Assembly (NCBI GenBank): GCA_000403275.2
Contig: KE159599.1
Coordinates: forward strand, 645,391-709,390
Length of the DNA: 64,000 nt
Source of the DNA: Lachnospiraceae bacterium 28-4
GTDB lineage: Bacteria; Bacillota; Clostridia; Lachnospirales; Lachnospiraceae
Reading direction: 5' to 3'
This document shows, piece by piece, positions 43,870 to 53,505 of the stretch (positions are counted from its first letter, which is position 1; the number at the start of each line of letters is the position of its first letter). The translations under genes and the position numbers were made by a program. The notes under the pieces are model-generated. The model made no database searches, was not told the DNA's origin, and was given only the letters and a program-made list of their open reading frames with translations.

Positions 43870-45981
43870 CTATTCTACTTTCTCAATCATCAGGCTTTCC
43901 ACGAGCATATCCCCGCCGCCGATGTTCCATAACGCGCATTCCAAATCACCGGCCAACTCCGTCAGTTCCACCTCATAGCAAATCCTGTTTTCCTCCACCG
44001 CCAGGTTCTGCGGTTCCAGAACATTGTCCCCATGATTATAATAGCACTTGATATCCACTGCGCCCATGCCGCTGCCCGTCGCCGTCACCCGGTATCTTCC
44101 CGCCTCCGCATACAGATAAGGCCCGTAAGAATTGCCATAGGAGTGAATAACCCATCCCTCTTCTGTCACCTCGGCATTATTCAAATAACGGCTGCTCCCC
44201 ATATTATATCTGTATATGGCCAGGTCTTCCCCGGATATGGGTTCCAAACTTCCCAGAGGCTTGCTGCATCCGACCACAAGCCCGTCCATTTCATAATAAT
44301 TCAGAGGATAAGACAAGCATTTCTGCTTCTCGTTTTGGAAGAAAACAAAAACGGTATCCGAAGGGCATTCCGCCAACGCCCGGTCTCTCGCCTCGATTTC
44401 TTTCCCTTCTAAAGATCTGGCAAAATAAAAGTTACTCAGGGTCAGTCCGTAATCCGATGCGTAATCGCCAAAGGAAAACAACTGCTTCCTTTCGTTCACT
44501 ACTTCCGAAACAAAGCATATATGCTCCACATCCGTTTCATTTCCGATCACCGCCCATCCTTCCGACGGCAGCAATGTCTGATAAACGTCCCTTTTATTAT
44601 AAATCTCATTTTTCTCCGCCAGCATCCCCCTGATATCCGCAAATTGGAGAAGGAGGCAGACCAGCAGCATCAGATCGGCCGCCCTGCGCCCGATTTTTTT
44701 CCTTCCCGCACAGACAGCGCCCAGTACGAATAAATAGACCAACGGCCAAATCAGCCGGCCGGAGGCACGGAAAACGCTCCATGCCTTATATAATATCTTA
44801 GGCAGGGGAAACTCAAACAAAACTTTCTCCCCATACATGACCACATGGGAAACCGACGCCAGCAGCGTCAAGGTCCCTATCAGTCCCCAAACCAGTCCCC
44901 ATATATGATTTTTCATCCAGTTTCCGGCTTTTCCGCCAGCAGAGTCTGCCGGATGTTCCTGCACCGGCAAATCTCCCTTCCTCCATCCCCCTGTCAGATT
45001 TTTCCGATCCAGCCATCCTCCGACCCGTAAAAGAAGCGCCCACAGGCATAGTACCAGCAAGCCAAGCCCCAAATAACCAAAGCCTTCGTACTGGCTGTCC
45101 GTACAAGGCATATCCTTCCAATACCGCGACCATCCCTGGGGATTCCAAAAACCATTTAAATTAAAGCTATAATAACCAAGCCCGTCGTTTCCCGCTTTCA
45201 TCCCGGAAGCAAATCCTCCGAAGAGGAACACCGTCCCCGCCGCCGCTGCCAGATAAGACCCCAAAGGCAACAATGCCTTCCACTTCTTCCTGCCCTTCAC
45301 CGCATCCAACAGAACAAAGCCGAGCAGGATCACGCCGCACATCGGCAAAAAATAAAGATGGATGCCGCCGCACAGCATTCCCAAAATGCCCCATCCTTTC
45401 ACCGCTTTTTTTGTATTTTTATACACCGGTTCATAATAAACGATAAACATAAGCCCCAACAGACAAAGAAAATGCCCGGCCAGCGCCGTCATCCAATACA
45501 TCCTGTCGATAAAAACAGGACTTAAAACAAAAAACATTCCTCCTGCCACAATCCCCGGAACGCTGTCCACATATTTCTTTACCAATTTCGCGCCGATCCC
45601 GCCCTGCAGCATAAAGCACAGGATACCAAACCATCCGAAATATTGGAACCGCACCGGAAGCAGAAAACGGAATATTTTAAAAATAAAGGCAAACCACGGA
45701 ATAGAATCCGTAAAAATCACCGATGTTTCATTCGGATAAGCCATCGTATCTATCATCCCAAAAGGGAAACGCCACGGCGCATGGCGGTAAAATTTCCACC
45801 CGAGATAATGCTGTGTCAGATCCCCGTCCTCGCTGGTAAGCAGCCAGTCCGTATAGCAGGGATCCAAAACATGCACTCCATAAATGAACACGAATACGGC
45901 TGCGCCCAACAGGGCACAAACAATCATTTCTTTATTCCTGTTTAAAAATTCTATTGCCTTCTTTTTCCATCCGGTTTTCAT
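43870..45981 (-). CDS. Large polytopic membrane protein, DUF6311-like
   Basis: About 703 residues. Roughly ten or more membrane segments fill residues 20-480; the first loop has TSEDGDLTQHYLGWKFYRH, an acidic GT-C-like pattern. The last 220 residues are soluble and end in a beta-sandwich-like, possibly carbohydrate-binding region. I choose ATG 45981 because AAAGG is about 10 bases away; ATG 45990 is too close to it. It is probably a glycan-modifying GT-C enzyme, by fold only. Element E lies upstream. Confidence 0.68.
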   Translation of the reverse strand: MKTGWKKKAIEFLNRNKEMIVCALLGAAVFVFIYGVHVLDPCYTDWLLTSEDGDLTQHYLGWKFYRHAPWRFPFGMIDTMAYPNETSVIFTDSIPWFAFIFKIFRFLLPVRFQYFGWFGILCFMLQGGIGAKLVKKYVDSVPGIVAGGMFFVLSPVFIDRMYWMTALAGHFLCLLGLMFIVYYEPVYKNTKKAVKGWGILGMLCGGIHLYFLPMCGVILLGFVLLDAVKGRKKWKALLPLGSYLAAAAGTVFLFGGFASGMKAGNDGLGYYSFNLNGFWNPQGWSRYWKDMPCTDSQYEGFGYLGLGLLVLCLWALLLRVGGWLDRKNLTGGWRKGDLPVQEHPADSAGGKAGNWMKNHIWGLVWGLIGTLTLLASVSHVVMYGEKVLFEFPLPKILYKAWSVFRASGRLIWPLVYLFVLGAVCAGRKKIGRRAADLMLLVCLLLQFADIRGMLAEKNEIYNKRDVYQTLLPSEGWAVIGNETDVEHICFVSEVVNERKQLFSFGDYASDYGLTLSNFYFARSLEGKEIEARDRALAECPSDTVFVFFQNEKQKCLSYPLNYYEMDGLVVGCSKPLGSLEPISGEDLAIYRYNMGSSRYLNNAEVTEEGWVIHSYGNSYGPYLYAEAGRYRVTATGSGMGAVDIKCYYNHGDNVLEPQNLAVEENRICYEVELTELAGDLECALWNIGGGDMLVESLMIEKVE

Positions 45982-46085
45982 TTCATTCATACCTTTCCGG
46001 CATTGCTTTCCATGCCTTCTGTTCAATTACTTTATTCTGCTTGATTTTCATGGACATGTCAAGAGTGTAGGATGGAAAGAGGGGG

Positions 46086-46303
46086 AAAACCATTTTTGCG
46101 GAGGGGGGAGGAAGGGAATGGAAGGCCAAAGAAGAAGGCGGGGGGAGGTTTGGCAGCAGGGGGGACGGGGCGCAAAGGGGCGATGGGAGGGGCAGTTACC
46201 AGCTTGCGCTTACCATCGCCCCTTTGCGCCCCGTCCCCCCTGCTGCCAAACCTCCCCCCGCCTTCTTCTTTGGCCTTCCATTCCCTCTGCAACAGTGGTT
46301 TCC
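46086..46303. repeat. Palindromic element E with perfect 73-bp arms
   Basis: Arms 46113-46185 and 46214-46286 are perfect inverted repeats, 73 of 73, with a 28-base loop; complementarity continues imperfectly outward to about 46086 and 46303. The arm contains AGGTTTGGCAGCAGGGG, close to part of the element C arm. The two-hairpin core and ATTTCAT boxes of A-D are absent, so this is a short relative or a core-deleted form. It lies between divergent genes and touches the truncated MFS gene. Confidence 0.92.
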
Positions 46304-46324
46304 CTTGAAGCATATTAAGGTAAA

Positions 46325-47103
46325 TTGCCATTGCATCCAGGGATATCTTTTGTTATTATACTATTGAAAAATATAATAACAAATATTTCCGGGGTATGTA
46401 TTGATGACGGTGTGGATACCGCGCTTCTTTACCTTTCCTGCGGCCAGGAGCAGACGAAACCATACAAAGAGGATCCTCCCCTCCGGGAAAAGAGCCACCG
46501 GGTCTTCGGTATTTACAACAGTCTCCAGACTGCCGGTTTATTATTCGCCGCTTTTTTATTTTCCCTGACCTTCCGGTCAGCGGGCAACGGATATTCTTTG
46601 GCCGCCTTTCTTACCATAATCAGTTATGGCTTGGCATCCCTGCTTTCTTTAGGGCTTGTGGATGTGAACCGCAAGAGGGAGCCGCATTGTTTCCGTGATT
46701 TTATTTTTCTGCTGAAACAGACGTTGTCGGATAAATATCTTCTTCTGTTCCTCGTCGGTGTCGCGTTTTTGAACGAATCCCATCAGACTATCACCGTTTT
46801 TCTCAGTCAGCTCCAATATGCGGAATGCGGACTTTCCAATACTGCAATAGGTTATATCTACATTGCCGCGACGATTGCCGGACTGTGCGGCGCGTTCTCT
46901 GCCAGTATAGCGAAAAAACTGGGAATAACCCGTACTGCCTCCGCCCTGTTTCTTTCTGCCACAGCCGCATGCCTTATGCTGTCGTTGACGAGAAGCGCCT
47001 GGCCGAACGAAAACTTTCCCATGCTCTGTTGCTCGGTGCCGCGCTCTGCATGACCGGAGGATTTTTCTTCCGGCTTTGGTATAGGAAATGCGGCCGGTCA
47101 TAA
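46325..47103 (+). pseudogene. Decayed MFS transporter gene
   Basis: The frame gives membrane segments matching the middle of a major facilitator (VFGIYNSLQTAGLLFAAF, and later IGYIYIAATIAGLCGAF), but the first three to four helices and a convincing start are missing. Near 46990 the reading frame changes: the C-terminal tail (KLSHALLLGAALCMTGGFFF to CGRS) is in another frame and ends at 47103, and some sequence between seems lost. Element E ends 20 bases before the remnant. The gene is most likely dead. Confidence 0.75.
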
Positions 47104-47155
47104 AAACAGAAATTAAAACAAATGTTCGATTTCTCTGGATATACGGTTTTACTTA

Positions 47156-47164
47156 TGGTATAAT
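47156..47164 (+). promoter_or_regulatory. Extended -10 promoter of the methylase/specificity genes
   Basis: TGGTATAAT with TATAAT at 47159-47164; -35 is weak. It lies 75 bases before the methylase start. Confidence 0.6.
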
Positions 47165-47238
47165 GAAGCATGCTGATGTAAATGTAGGGTATAAGGCATT
47201 TAAAATATACGACACAGACATAAAAGGAGCGGCGTGAA

Positions 47239-48621
47239 ATGGCGATTGAGCAGTACACGGAAAGTCATAGGCTAAAGAAAGCATATTCCCTGGATGAGAT
47301 CAGAAACACTGCCATCGATATGCATAACTCCTTAAGAGAAGTAAAGATCACGGAAGCGCATAAGCCAATCTTCATCGCCGGAATATTGATTGCATTGAAC
47401 GATGAGGACTTTTCCAAAAGTTATTCCGCTCTTACATCCTACAAATCAGTCATGCAGAACATTCAGAACGCCATAGAAAATGTTCTGAAAGACAGTGATA
47501 TTAAGAGCCGCCGAATAGACTACATAAAACAAGTTTTCAATACGCTTCTGAATAATACAATATTTGCAGAAATTCCCCTTGGATATTCAAAATCTATCAC
47601 CTGGTATATTGAACAGTTAGAAATGAAAATCAAGCCAATGATGGATTATGCAGACAGCACGGTGGATGCTTTAGGAGTATTTTACCACGAATTCATTAAA
47701 TATTCAGGCGGCGATGGAAGCGGATTGGGAATTGTCCTGACTCCCCAGCATTTGACTGAATTTATGTGCGATCTCGCTGACATAAATAAAAACAGCCGCG
47801 TAGTTGACATATGCTGCGGATCCGGTTCTTTTTTAGTAACTGCCATGAGCAAAATGTTTAAAAATGCAAATCCCGATGAAATTGAAAATATCCGCCAAAA
47901 TGGGCTATATGGGGTGGAATTTGACGACGGTCTTTACACATTGGCCATTGCCAACATGATCATTCGAAAGGATGGAAAATCAAATATTTATAAAGGCGAT
48001 TGCTTCCATAAAAGTATAACCAATGAACTGAAGAAAAAAAACATAAATATAGGATTAATTAACCCTCCTTATTCGCAAAAAGATGTGGTTGAGCTGGAAT
48101 TTGTAGAACATTTGTTAGATATTCTTACGATAGGCGGTACAGGAGTCGTCGTCGTCCCAATGAGCTGCGCGATCGGTACAAAATTTAAAGATGTCCGGGA
48201 GCGATTAATGAAAAAGAATACGCTAAAAGCCGTATTTTCAATGCCGGACGATATTTTCTACCCTACCGGAACAAATGTATGCGTAATGGTCTGGACTGCC
48301 CATCAGCCTCATGACAGTACGCAGGAAACTTTTTTCGGATATTGTAAAAATGACGGATTTGTAAAACGGAAAAAATTAGGAAGAGTCGATATCCTCGGAA
48401 AATGGGAACATATTGAAAAAGAATGGCTGAAATTATACCGGAACCGGGACGTTGTTGACGGCTTGTCCGCAAGGCATTGTGTGGGATATGATGACGAATG
48501 GCTATGCGAAGCATATATGCAGACCGATTACAGCACATTGACACAGGATGACTTCCAGCAGACAATCAACGACTATTTGGCATACCTGGTGAAAAGTGGT
48601 GATATAGATGAAGCTGACTGA
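47239..48621 (+). CDS. N6-adenine DNA methylase (HsdM/BcgI-like)
   Basis: 460 residues. The SAM motif VVDICCGSGSFL (about 187) and catalytic NPPY in LINPPYSQ (about 274) mark an N6-adenine methylase of the type I/type IIB modification group. The N-terminal helical part begins directly at the region before the methylase domain; the nuclease domain found in fused BcgI-like enzymes is absent. A specificity-subunit gene overlaps its end by 14 bases. No restriction subunit is present in the window, so it may be an orphan methylase. AT-rich DNA suggests acquisition. AAGGAG precedes the ATG. Confidence 0.9.
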   Translation: MAIEQYTESHRLKKAYSLDEIRNTAIDMHNSLREVKITEAHKPIFIAGILIALNDEDFSKSYSALTSYKSVMQNIQNAIENVLKDSDIKSRRIDYIKQVFNTLLNNTIFAEIPLGYSKSITWYIEQLEMKIKPMMDYADSTVDALGVFYHEFIKYSGGDGSGLGIVLTPQHLTEFMCDLADINKNSRVVDICCGSGSFLVTAMSKMFKNANPDEIENIRQNGLYGVEFDDGLYTLAIANMIIRKDGKSNIYKGDCFHKSITNELKKKNINIGLINPPYSQKDVVELEFVEHLLDILTIGGTGVVVVPMSCAIGTKFKDVRERLMKKNTLKAVFSMPDDIFYPTGTNVCVMVWTAHQPHDSTQETFFGYCKNDGFVKRKKLGRVDILGKWEHIEKEWLKLYRNRDVVDGLSARHCVGYDDEWLCEAYMQTDYSTLTQDDFQQTINDYLAYLVKSGDIDEAD

Positions 48622-49531
48622 TTTATTTTTTATAGAGTATCCGAAGACATTGATCTTTGCGGACATGATCCCCCAAAAAGACGGTATCAATTTTATAAGT
48701 TCTCAGGACAAAAATAATGGTGTCGTTGCAAAAGTCCAGGAATGCGAGGGAATTAAAAAATATCCTGCCGGCATTGTAACCGTCCCTTTGAAGGGTTCTG
48801 TCCTAATGGCCCATTTGCAGCCGGAGCCATGCTATGTGGCGCATCAAATAGCAGTATTGACACCCAAGAAGCCCATGACAAAACAAGCAAAATTATTCTA
48901 TTGTTTATGTATACAAAAAAACGCTTATAGATTTAATTATGGCAGACAAGCCGATAAAACATTGAAAAATCTTGTCCTGCCGGATTCCCTGCCGGAATGG
49001 GTGAATACTTCCAGAATAGAACCGCTTTCAACGTCCGTCTGTTCCTCCAGTCCGCTCCGCGCTTCCGAATGGAAAGATTATACAATGAACGATTTATTTC
49101 GTTTTGTCAAAGGTAAACGATTGACAAAGGAAGACATGGTTCCGGGAAAAATAAACTTCCTGGGTGCGATCAGCGAAAATAACGGCGTCAGGGAAAAAAT
49201 AGATGCCGATGAACTTTGGCAGCCAAATTGTATTACCGTTAATTATAACGGAAGCGTCGGAGAAGCATTTTACCAGTCAAAACCATTTTGGGCATCAGAC
49301 GATGTCAATGTTTTGTATGCAAAAGATTTTTGGAAAATGAATAAATATATTGCAATGTTCCTTATAACCGTAATTAAAGCAAACAAATATCGTTTTGGAT
49401 ATGGAAGAAAATGGACGATAGAAAAGATGAAGGAAACGGTAATAAAGCTCCCCGGCCAGCCGGACGGCAGTCCTGATTTTCAATACATGGAGCATTATAT
49501 CAAATCGCTCCCTTACAGCGACAAAATTTAG
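48608..49531 (+). CDS. DNA specificity subunit (HsdS/BcgIB-like)
   Basis: 307 residues with two related target-recognition domains. The repeat is visible in paired motifs: INFISSQDKNNGV/INFLGAISENNGV, IVTVPLKGSV/CITVNYNGSV, and RFNYGRQADKTLKNLVLP/RFGYGRKWTIEKMKETVIKLP. Each domain would read one half of a bipartite DNA site for the methylase encoded upstream. It is short for HsdS (about 400), lacking long spacer helices, which favours a BcgI-like type. Translational coupling is likely (14-base overlap, weak ribosome site). Confidence 0.85.
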   Translation: MKLTDLFFIEYPKTLIFADMIPQKDGINFISSQDKNNGVVAKVQECEGIKKYPAGIVTVPLKGSVLMAHLQPEPCYVAHQIAVLTPKKPMTKQAKLFYCLCIQKNAYRFNYGRQADKTLKNLVLPDSLPEWVNTSRIEPLSTSVCSSSPLRASEWKDYTMNDLFRFVKGKRLTKEDMVPGKINFLGAISENNGVREKIDADELWQPNCITVNYNGSVGEAFYQSKPFWASDDVNVLYAKDFWKMNKYIAMFLITVIKANKYRFGYGRKWTIEKMKETVIKLPGQPDGSPDFQYMEHYIKSLPYSDKI

Positions 49532-49549
49532 AAAAGAATGAGGTAAACC

Positions 49550-50782
49550 ATGACGAAAAAAGCAAAACAGTTCCTATACACGTTCCACAGAGAAATTCTC
49601 ATTTTTCTCCTGCTGTTTTTTACCCTTTTATGCCGGATTCCGGAAGAACTCCACGGATGGAACAGCGCCTGGTATGCCATGGATTACTCCCTTGGCTTTG
49701 ATTCGCGTCTTTTTATCGGCTCCGTCCTCCGTTTGCTTTACCCCGGATTTCTTCCGGCAGAAGCGGCGTGGCAATTTGTATTTTTTTCTCTCATTCTGCT
49801 CCTTTTCCTGCTTTCCTTGGTTTTGGGTTATTCCCTGCGGCAGTTGGAAGGGCAGCGCGCCGAAAAGGGATTGCTGCTGGTTATCCTGCTTTACCTCCTC
49901 TCCCCCGGCTCTCCGTCCTATCTCTGGACCTCAGAAAACATGGGAAGATTTGATATGTACCTCCTGACCGTATCCCTTATTGCGGTCATCTGCTGCATTC
50001 TGATTCGTTCTGTCTGGCTGCAGCTTATCCTGCTCACTATTTTGGGATTGATTGCCCTGAGCATACATCAGGCGTTTATGTTTCTTTTCTTTCCTTTATT
50101 TTTCACCTTGTATTTAAAATCCGCATTAGCGAAAAAGCAGACTCTTCTGCCCGTTCTTTTTGCGGTCAGCGGTATGGCGGGCATGGCGGCCGCCTTTTTG
50201 TACTTCCAGCTTTTCTCCCATATAGACATCACATCCTGTGAAGAACTTGTTTCCCTGCTGACGGCGCGCACGGATCTTCCTGTCAACGATATCGCCCTGA
50301 ATTACGAATATTTTGCCACAACGGCACAGTCCTTTTCCGAACTGGTGCTGAACCAGCCGGGAGAACGCATCCGTTATGGCTTGGTCACCCTTCTGCTCCT
50401 CTCCCCCTTAGCCATTCTTTATGGTTTTCTTTGGGTACGTATTCTGAAAGCGGCTATGAAAAAAGACCGGCCTGTTTACGCCCTCTTTCTTCTCAGCCAC
50501 TTGTGCATTGTACCGGCCTTCCTTGTGGCGATCGACTGGGGACGCTGGTTCGGCGCTTTCCTTACCATGCAAGCCCTCCAGCTTGTCATTCTTGCGGCTA
50601 AAAAGGATGCCCCGGTTTTATCCGCCCTTACTTCCCTGGCAGATAAATTCCGCAGACATCCCTATATTTTCTTCCTTGCCGCCGTATGGATGGGTTCCCT
50701 CCACAAGTTCCAGGCAACCCTCCTTCCCGACGCTCCGTCATTCTTCTATTCCTTATATGCGCTTTACCGCCTTGTTTTCTGA
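49550..50782 (+). CDS. Polytopic membrane protein of polysaccharide locus
   Basis: 410 residues with about ten membrane segments. It has the look of polymerase or EpsG-like wall-glycan membrane proteins (SENMGRFDMYLLT, IHQAFMFLFFP), but I cannot assign a family. GAGG is 6 bases before the ATG, and the gene follows the specificity subunit by 18 bases, yet its GC content is like the polysaccharide genes. Its end overlaps the convergent flavoprotein gene by 30 bases. Confidence 0.68.
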   Translation: MTKKAKQFLYTFHREILIFLLLFFTLLCRIPEELHGWNSAWYAMDYSLGFDSRLFIGSVLRLLYPGFLPAEAAWQFVFFSLILLLFLLSLVLGYSLRQLEGQRAEKGLLLVILLYLLSPGSPSYLWTSENMGRFDMYLLTVSLIAVICCILIRSVWLQLILLTILGLIALSIHQAFMFLFFPLFFTLYLKSALAKKQTLLPVLFAVSGMAGMAAAFLYFQLFSHIDITSCEELVSLLTARTDLPVNDIALNYEYFATTAQSFSELVLNQPGERIRYGLVTLLLLSPLAILYGFLWVRILKAAMKKDRPVYALFLLSHLCIVPAFLVAIDWGRWFGAFLTMQALQLVILAAKKDAPVLSALTSLADKFRRHPYIFFLAAVWMGSLHKFQATLLPDAPSFFYSLYALYRLVF

Positions 50783-52027
50783 CCCTAAAAGCTCCTCCGC
50801 CAGCTTCATCGCCCGCTCCACTACCAGGTCGGAATTATAATGTTCATGCTCCCCCCATCTGCCGAGCCCGTAGATCTCCCTGCATCTGACCTGTTCCAGC
50901 AGTTCTTTCATGATCTGCGGCTTATCCGCCGTATTCAAGGGGTAGGCATATTCGTTCATATAGCGGAACCTTCCCTTATCCGGCTCCACTCTTTCTTTAT
51001 TTGTTTCTGTCCAATATCCCTTTCCATTCGGGCAAAAGTTATGCCTCACCAGTATACGGTGATAAGAGATCTCTCTTTCCGGATAATAGATCCAGTGTGC
51101 TTTTGTCTCCATTTTTTCCGGCACATACTCGATTTGCGTGGAACTATGCTTTAGCTTCCTTACGTTCTGTGAAAATCCATCCGGCATTCCAATAATTTCC
51201 TCCCATTCCGCCCACGGAATGGTTGTAACGATCCTTTCTGCCTCATATTCCCTTCCATCCGCACAAACTACTCTGCGGCGCAGGGCATCCAGTTTTTTTA
51301 CGGCCGCGCCTGTTGCAATTCTTTCCCCGACTGCCTTCTGCATCCGCAGCCACAGTTCCCCATAACCATACTTTTTCGGATAATAAAACTGCGCATGTCC
51401 CGGCTGATACCCATAGGGCTTCTTTTCCATGCAGCTTTTTCTTGTTTCTTCATAAGAAACATCAGGGAGTTTCTCAAGCCAGTAGGTGCCGAGTATGTTC
51501 AAGTCCTTGCCAAACATTTTTTCATTATAAGGAAGCATATAATCCTCTGCGATCCGTTTCCCAAGCTTCCAATAAATCCAGTCCACAAACCGTTCCGGCA
51601 TTTCCTCGCCCTTGTTACATCCGGCTTCCGCGATCGACTCCAAGTATTCCTTCTGTTTTTCCGGCTTCATCTGCCAGATATTTGCCTCAAAAGGATGATC
51701 GATATACCGGTTGCCATGCCCTCCGCTGTCCTGTTCGATATATCGCTCACCAAAAGATATCTTGGAATCCCTCTCATATCTGTTCCATTCTTCCTCCGGC
51801 ATAAAGCCAAATAAAAAGCGGTTCACTTCCGGCCTTCTTACATCCAGAAAATGGCCGCCTCCAATATCGAGAGGCGCGCCGTCCACATCCATACTGCGGC
51901 ACAAACCTCCTGCCTCCTTTTCTTTTTCCAGCAAAAGAAAAGACTCTTCCCCCTTCTGTTTCAAACAGTTGGCCAAGGACAGCCCTGCCGGCCCCGCCCC
52001 TAAAATCAGGTATTTTACTCTTTCCAT
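50753..52027 (-). CDS. FAD-dependent UGM-like oxidoreductase
   Basis: 424 residues. The FAD-binding YLILGAGPAGLSLANCL is followed by EKEKEAGGLCRSM and PLDIGGGHFLD, the pattern of UDP-galactopyranose mutase-like proteins. GLGRWGEHEHYNSD near the C-terminus is the second FAD contact. It may interconvert or oxidise a nucleotide sugar for the operon that includes an epimerase and GT26 enzyme. It is the last gene of that operon. The 30-base tail overlap with the convergent gene leaves no room for a terminator between them. Confidence 0.85.
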   Translation of the reverse strand: MERVKYLILGAGPAGLSLANCLKQKGEESFLLLEKEKEAGGLCRSMDVDGAPLDIGGGHFLDVRRPEVNRFLFGFMPEEEWNRYERDSKISFGERYIEQDSGGHGNRYIDHPFEANIWQMKPEKQKEYLESIAEAGCNKGEEMPERFVDWIYWKLGKRIAEDYMLPYNEKMFGKDLNILGTYWLEKLPDVSYEETRKSCMEKKPYGYQPGHAQFYYPKKYGYGELWLRMQKAVGERIATGAAVKKLDALRRRVVCADGREYEAERIVTTIPWAEWEEIIGMPDGFSQNVRKLKHSSTQIEYVPEKMETKAHWIYYPEREISYHRILVRHNFCPNGKGYWTETNKERVEPDKGRFRYMNEYAYPLNTADKPQIMKELLEQVRCREIYGLGRWGEHEHYNSDLVVERAMKLAEELLGSENKAVKRI

Positions 52028-52028
52028 T

Positions 52029-52496
52029 TTAAACCTGTTCCTTTTCCTTCCCCATTCCTATAAATACAAAAAATTTCTGCCCTATAAAATTAAAGATGAT
52101 AAACAGCCCCATACCTGCCAAAATGGCCACATTTTCTTCCACCGCACGGGCTTCCATATGGATCACATCTCCTATTCTCTGGGCCAGTCCCGGCAAATAT
52201 CCCCTCATAACACTCCGCGCCAGCGGTTTTGCAATTCCGTAGGCCAGCAGATAGCAGATGGCAATATTCACCGCAAACTTTAACGCGGCTTTCCAACTGT
52301 TCCCTTCCACCCGGAAGGTCAGTTTCTTATTGGCAAAATAGGAAAAAATACTTCCGATCACATAAGACGTTCCGCTTGCCGCCCAATAATTCCAATGCCA
52401 CAAATTATAAAATACCATAATCAGCACAAATCCAAGCAGCGTATTAAATACCCCTATAATGCCAAAATGAAGTATTTCATGAAACAGTTTCTTCAT
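52029..52496 (-). CDS. GtrA-family membrane protein
   Basis: 155 residues with four membrane segments. HFGIIGVFNTLLGFVL at the start and YFANKKLTF after the second helix are GtrA hallmarks. GtrA proteins are thought to help flip polyprenyl-phosphate sugars. It overlaps the epimerase gene by 20 bases, and the next gene starts 2 bases after its stop. The loop between helices 3 and 4 is longer than usual. Confidence 0.9.
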   Translation of the reverse strand: MKKLFHEILHFGIIGVFNTLLGFVLIMVFYNLWHWNYWAASGTSYVIGSIFSYFANKKLTFRVEGNSWKAALKFAVNIAICYLLAYGIAKPLARSVMRGYLPGLAQRIGDVIHMEARAVEENVAILAGMGLFIIFNFIGQKFFVFIGMGKEKEQV

Positions 52497-53478
52497 AGCC
52501 GTAATACTCCTTAAACCATTCTACAAAACGCCGCATCCCCTCATCCATGGAAGTCTCCGGCTGAAATCCGAAATCATTTTTCAGATCCGATATATCCGCA
52601 TATGTTTGATATACATCCCCCGGCTGCATCGGCAAGTATTCCTTCCGTGCTTCTTTCCCCAAATATTTTTCCAGGGATGCGATAAAGTCCATCAGTTTTT
52701 CCGGCTTATGATTTCCTATATTATATATCTTATAACGAACTCCCTGCCTGTCCGCCTCAGGCACATGGCCAAGAACTTTTTCCACCCCGCCGATGATATC
52801 ATCAATATAAGTAAAGTCCCGGTACATATCCCCATTATTGTATATCTGGATCGGCTTGTCCTCCATCATTTTCAGGGCAAACTTATAACAAGCCATATCA
52901 GGCCTTCCATATGGCCCATATACTGTGAAAAAGCGCAATCCCGTTACCGGAATTCCATATAGTTTTCCGTAAGAATAAGCCATAAGCTCGTTGGATTTCT
53001 TCGTAGCTGCATACAAGCTTACCGGATGATCTACTTGGTCTTCCGTGGAAAACGGCACCTTCTCGTTTCCTCCATACACCGAACTGGAGGAAGCAAATAC
53101 AAGATGTTCTACCGGATAATGTCTGCATGCCTCTAGTATATGGAAAAAGCCTACCAAATTTGACTGCACATAAGCATCCGGATTCTCGATACTGTATCTA
53201 ACCCCTGCCTGGGCCGCCAGATTCACCACAATATCTGGCTTTTCCTTTTTAAACAGGGAAAACACACCTTCTTTATCCGCCAGATCGCATTTTACAAAAG
53301 AATACCCTTCATATTTCTTTAAAATTTTCAGGCGGGCTTCCTTCAGGCTTACTTCATAGTAGTCGTTCAAATTATCCATGCCGATCACTCTTGCTCCCGA
53401 CTCCAACAACCGTTTTGACAAATGATATCCGATAAATCCGACCCCGCCGGTAATTAAATAAATTTTTTCCGTTTCCAA
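52477..53478 (-). CDS. NAD-dependent sugar epimerase (UDP-glucuronate 4-epimerase-like)
   Basis: 333 residues, extended SDR family. TGGVGFIGYHLSKRLL binds NAD (Val replaces the usual Ala), NLAAQAGVRYSIENPDAY and SSSSVYGGN are close to UDP-glucuronate 4-epimerases, and YAATKKSNE gives the catalytic YxxxK. FFTVYGPYGRPDMA also fits. It should supply an epimerised nucleotide sugar for the operon. The start appears to be TTG at 53478; no ATG is near. Confidence 0.87.
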   Translation of the reverse strand: METEKIYLITGGVGFIGYHLSKRLLESGARVIGMDNLNDYYEVSLKEARLKILKKYEGYSFVKCDLADKEGVFSLFKKEKPDIVVNLAAQAGVRYSIENPDAYVQSNLVGFFHILEACRHYPVEHLVFASSSSVYGGNEKVPFSTEDQVDHPVSLYAATKKSNELMAYSYGKLYGIPVTGLRFFTVYGPYGRPDMACYKFALKMMEDKPIQIYNNGDMYRDFTYIDDIIGGVEKVLGHVPEADRQGVRYKIYNIGNHKPEKLMDFIASLEKYLGKEARKEYLPMQPGDVYQTYADISDLKNDFGFQPETSMDEGMRRFVEWFKEYYGYEETVS

Positions 53479-53505
53479 TTCTACACCGCTTTCCCTTCCG
53501 CACTC

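Noticed and set aside
46325-47053. Functional MFS transporter
   Set aside because: First helices and start are missing and the frame shifts before the last helices.
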